64,000 bases of DNA from Paenibacillus_E allorhizoplanae (GTDB taxonomy: Bacteria; Bacillota; Bacilli; Paenibacillales; NBRC-103111), in contig NZ_CAKMMW010000019.1 of the NCBI RefSeq assembly GCF_927798215.1, forward strand, positions 1-64,000, written 5' to 3'. The notes under the pieces are model-generated. The model did no database searches, was not told the DNA's origin, and worked only from the letters and a program-made list of their open reading frames with translations. Shown piece by piece: positions 63,214 to 64,000 of the stretch. The translations under genes were made by a program, and so were the position numbers. Within the stretch, counting starts at the first letter, position 1. Each line of letters starts with the position of its first letter.

Positions 63214-64000
63214 TTACCTAGCTGTGAATTGAATTAGTTTGTGTTCATACCGGCCAAGTGTTAGCTGCCCCTTGCGGTAGACAGTTCCCGTGATCGGGTC
63301 GACGCCATCACGTGGGAGAGTCACGCTGCCGCCTGCACCGTCCATGTTAACCACGACCCAGACTTCGCGACCATCGCCATGTCGCGGAGCAACAATCGTA
63401 CCTGCTGTTACATCGGTACGTAGTGTTACGCCAGCATCATCCGCATACCGCAGGATGAGCTTGTTCAACAATTGCTCACCTTCCTCGCCGGTCGGCATAG
63501 AGCCAAGCATGACGATCTTGCCTTTGCCATAGGCGCGCTCGGTAATGAAGGATAGCCCCGGTGTCAGCCCTGATTCGATGGTTCCAACGGCGACAGCTTC
63601 CTTCGGTTCAAAGACGGAGCTCCAAAGCGATAGCGGGGCAGCGACACCAAAGGCGCTGCCGATGGATCCGCTGCCGTCCATAGGGAACGTGTAGATTGTT
63701 TCCACACCGGCTAGGTGCTCCAATTCACCGAGCGCAGCATTTGTGTGCATCGTGTGTTCTTCGGTGCGTCCGCCGGAGAGAGGGCCAACTACCCATACAC
63801 CGCCTTCCGCAACGAATGCAGAAGCACGCTTCATCAGATCCGATGAGATATAAGGGACGAATGGCGTAAACAGCAGCTTGTACCCGGTCAGCTCGGCACC
63901 TTCGGGCACGATATCCCTGTGAAGTCCAAGATGGAGTATCCGCTCGTAGAAACTGGTTACAAGTCCGCGATGATTCAGTTTTTGATGCGGTTCGGTTTTC
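63214..64000 (-). CDS. GH42 beta-galactosidase, C-terminal part (cut by window edge)
   Basis: The last ~262 residues of a GH42-type beta-galactosidase. LTGYKLLFTPFVPYISSDLMKRASAFVAEGG is the characteristic trimerisation (class I glutamine amidotransferase-like) domain, followed by YGKGKIVMLGSMPT and a small C-terminal beta domain ending in GRYEHKLIQFTAR. The frame is open to the window's right edge, so the start and the catalytic barrel lie outside. It is likely cytoplasmic and may remove terminal galactose from imported oligosaccharides, consistent with the pectin- and glycan-related genes around it. No terminator is obvious in the 108-bp gap that follows it. Confidence 0.85.
   Translation of the reverse strand, partial: KTEPHQKLNHRGLVTSFYERILHLGLHRDIVPEGAELTGYKLLFTPFVPYISSDLMKRASAFVAEGGVWVVGPLSGGRTEEHTMHTNAALGELEHLAGVETIYTFPMDGSGSIGSAFGVAAPLSLWSSVFEPKEAVAVGTIESGLTPGLSFITERAYGKGKIVMLGSMPTGEEGEQLLNKLILRYADDAGVTLRTDVTAGTIVAPRHGDGREVWVVVNMDGAGGSVTLPRDGVDPITGTVYRKGQLTLGRYEHKLIQFTAR

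Overview
The window looks like a chromosomal segment of a Paenibacillus-type, spore-forming, low-to-moderate GC Firmicute. Supporting features are three YesM/YesN-type two-component pairs next to sugar ABC transporters that carry no ATPase gene, seven stand-alone AraC regulators, an S-layer-homology surface protein, a YheC/YheD spore-coat ATP-grasp protein, purine-rich ribosome binding sites with frequent GTG/TTG starts, and many strong intrinsic terminators. No rRNA, tRNA or CRISPR array was seen. The left edge cuts an IS3-like element and the right edge cuts a GH42 beta-galactosidase.

Region 1 (1-12.1 kb): IS end, AraC regulator divergent from a GH127 beta-L-arabinofuranosidase, a PhyH dioxygenase divergent from an AraC regulator, a large S-layer protein with a cre-like site, a six-hairpin glycosidase-like protein and a YeeN/YebC regulator. 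Region 2 (12.1-18.1 kb): a 1429-residue secreted subtilisin-like protease with cohesin-like and dockerin-like C-terminal parts, convergent with an HTH-TPR regulator of NprR/PlcR type; both upstream regions carry the same CTAAATTCCCCC motif. Region 3 (18.2-26.5 kb): binding lipoprotein, histidine kinase, response regulator and two permeases. The lipoprotein gene and the permease pair each have a promoter with a shared 30-bp box, and the cluster ends in a decayed gene.

Region 4 (26.8-39.6 kb) is a sialic acid system. LrgA/LrgB and a YesMN pair on the minus strand are divergent from a binding protein, two permeases, NanA lyase, NanE epimerase and a ROK ManNAc kinase, followed by a secreted LamG-GH33 sialidase. 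Region 5 (39.7-52.6 kb): AraC regulator, secreted copper amine oxidase, a second AraC/PhyH divergent pair, an ABC-2 exporter operon, a Fur-box promoter ahead of two uncharacterised genes (one frameshifted), and a cytoplasmic sulfatase divergent from an AraC regulator. Region 6 (52.7-64 kb): a third YesMN pair with binding protein, permeases and a GH105 unsaturated rhamnogalacturonyl hydrolase, then an aldo/keto reductase, a truncated sigma factor, the YheC/YheD protein and the partial GH42.

Most genes fit a glycan-foraging lifestyle: extracellular enzymes release oligosaccharides, two-component systems or AraC proteins sense them, CUT1-type transporters import them (presumably using a shared ATPase encoded elsewhere), and cytoplasmic hydrolases finish the job.

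The least explained structure is a ~195-bp element of four imperfect palindromes with 51/62/51-bp spacing. It is present three times, always between convergent genes (about 3285-3480, 26561-26752 and 43094-43290).
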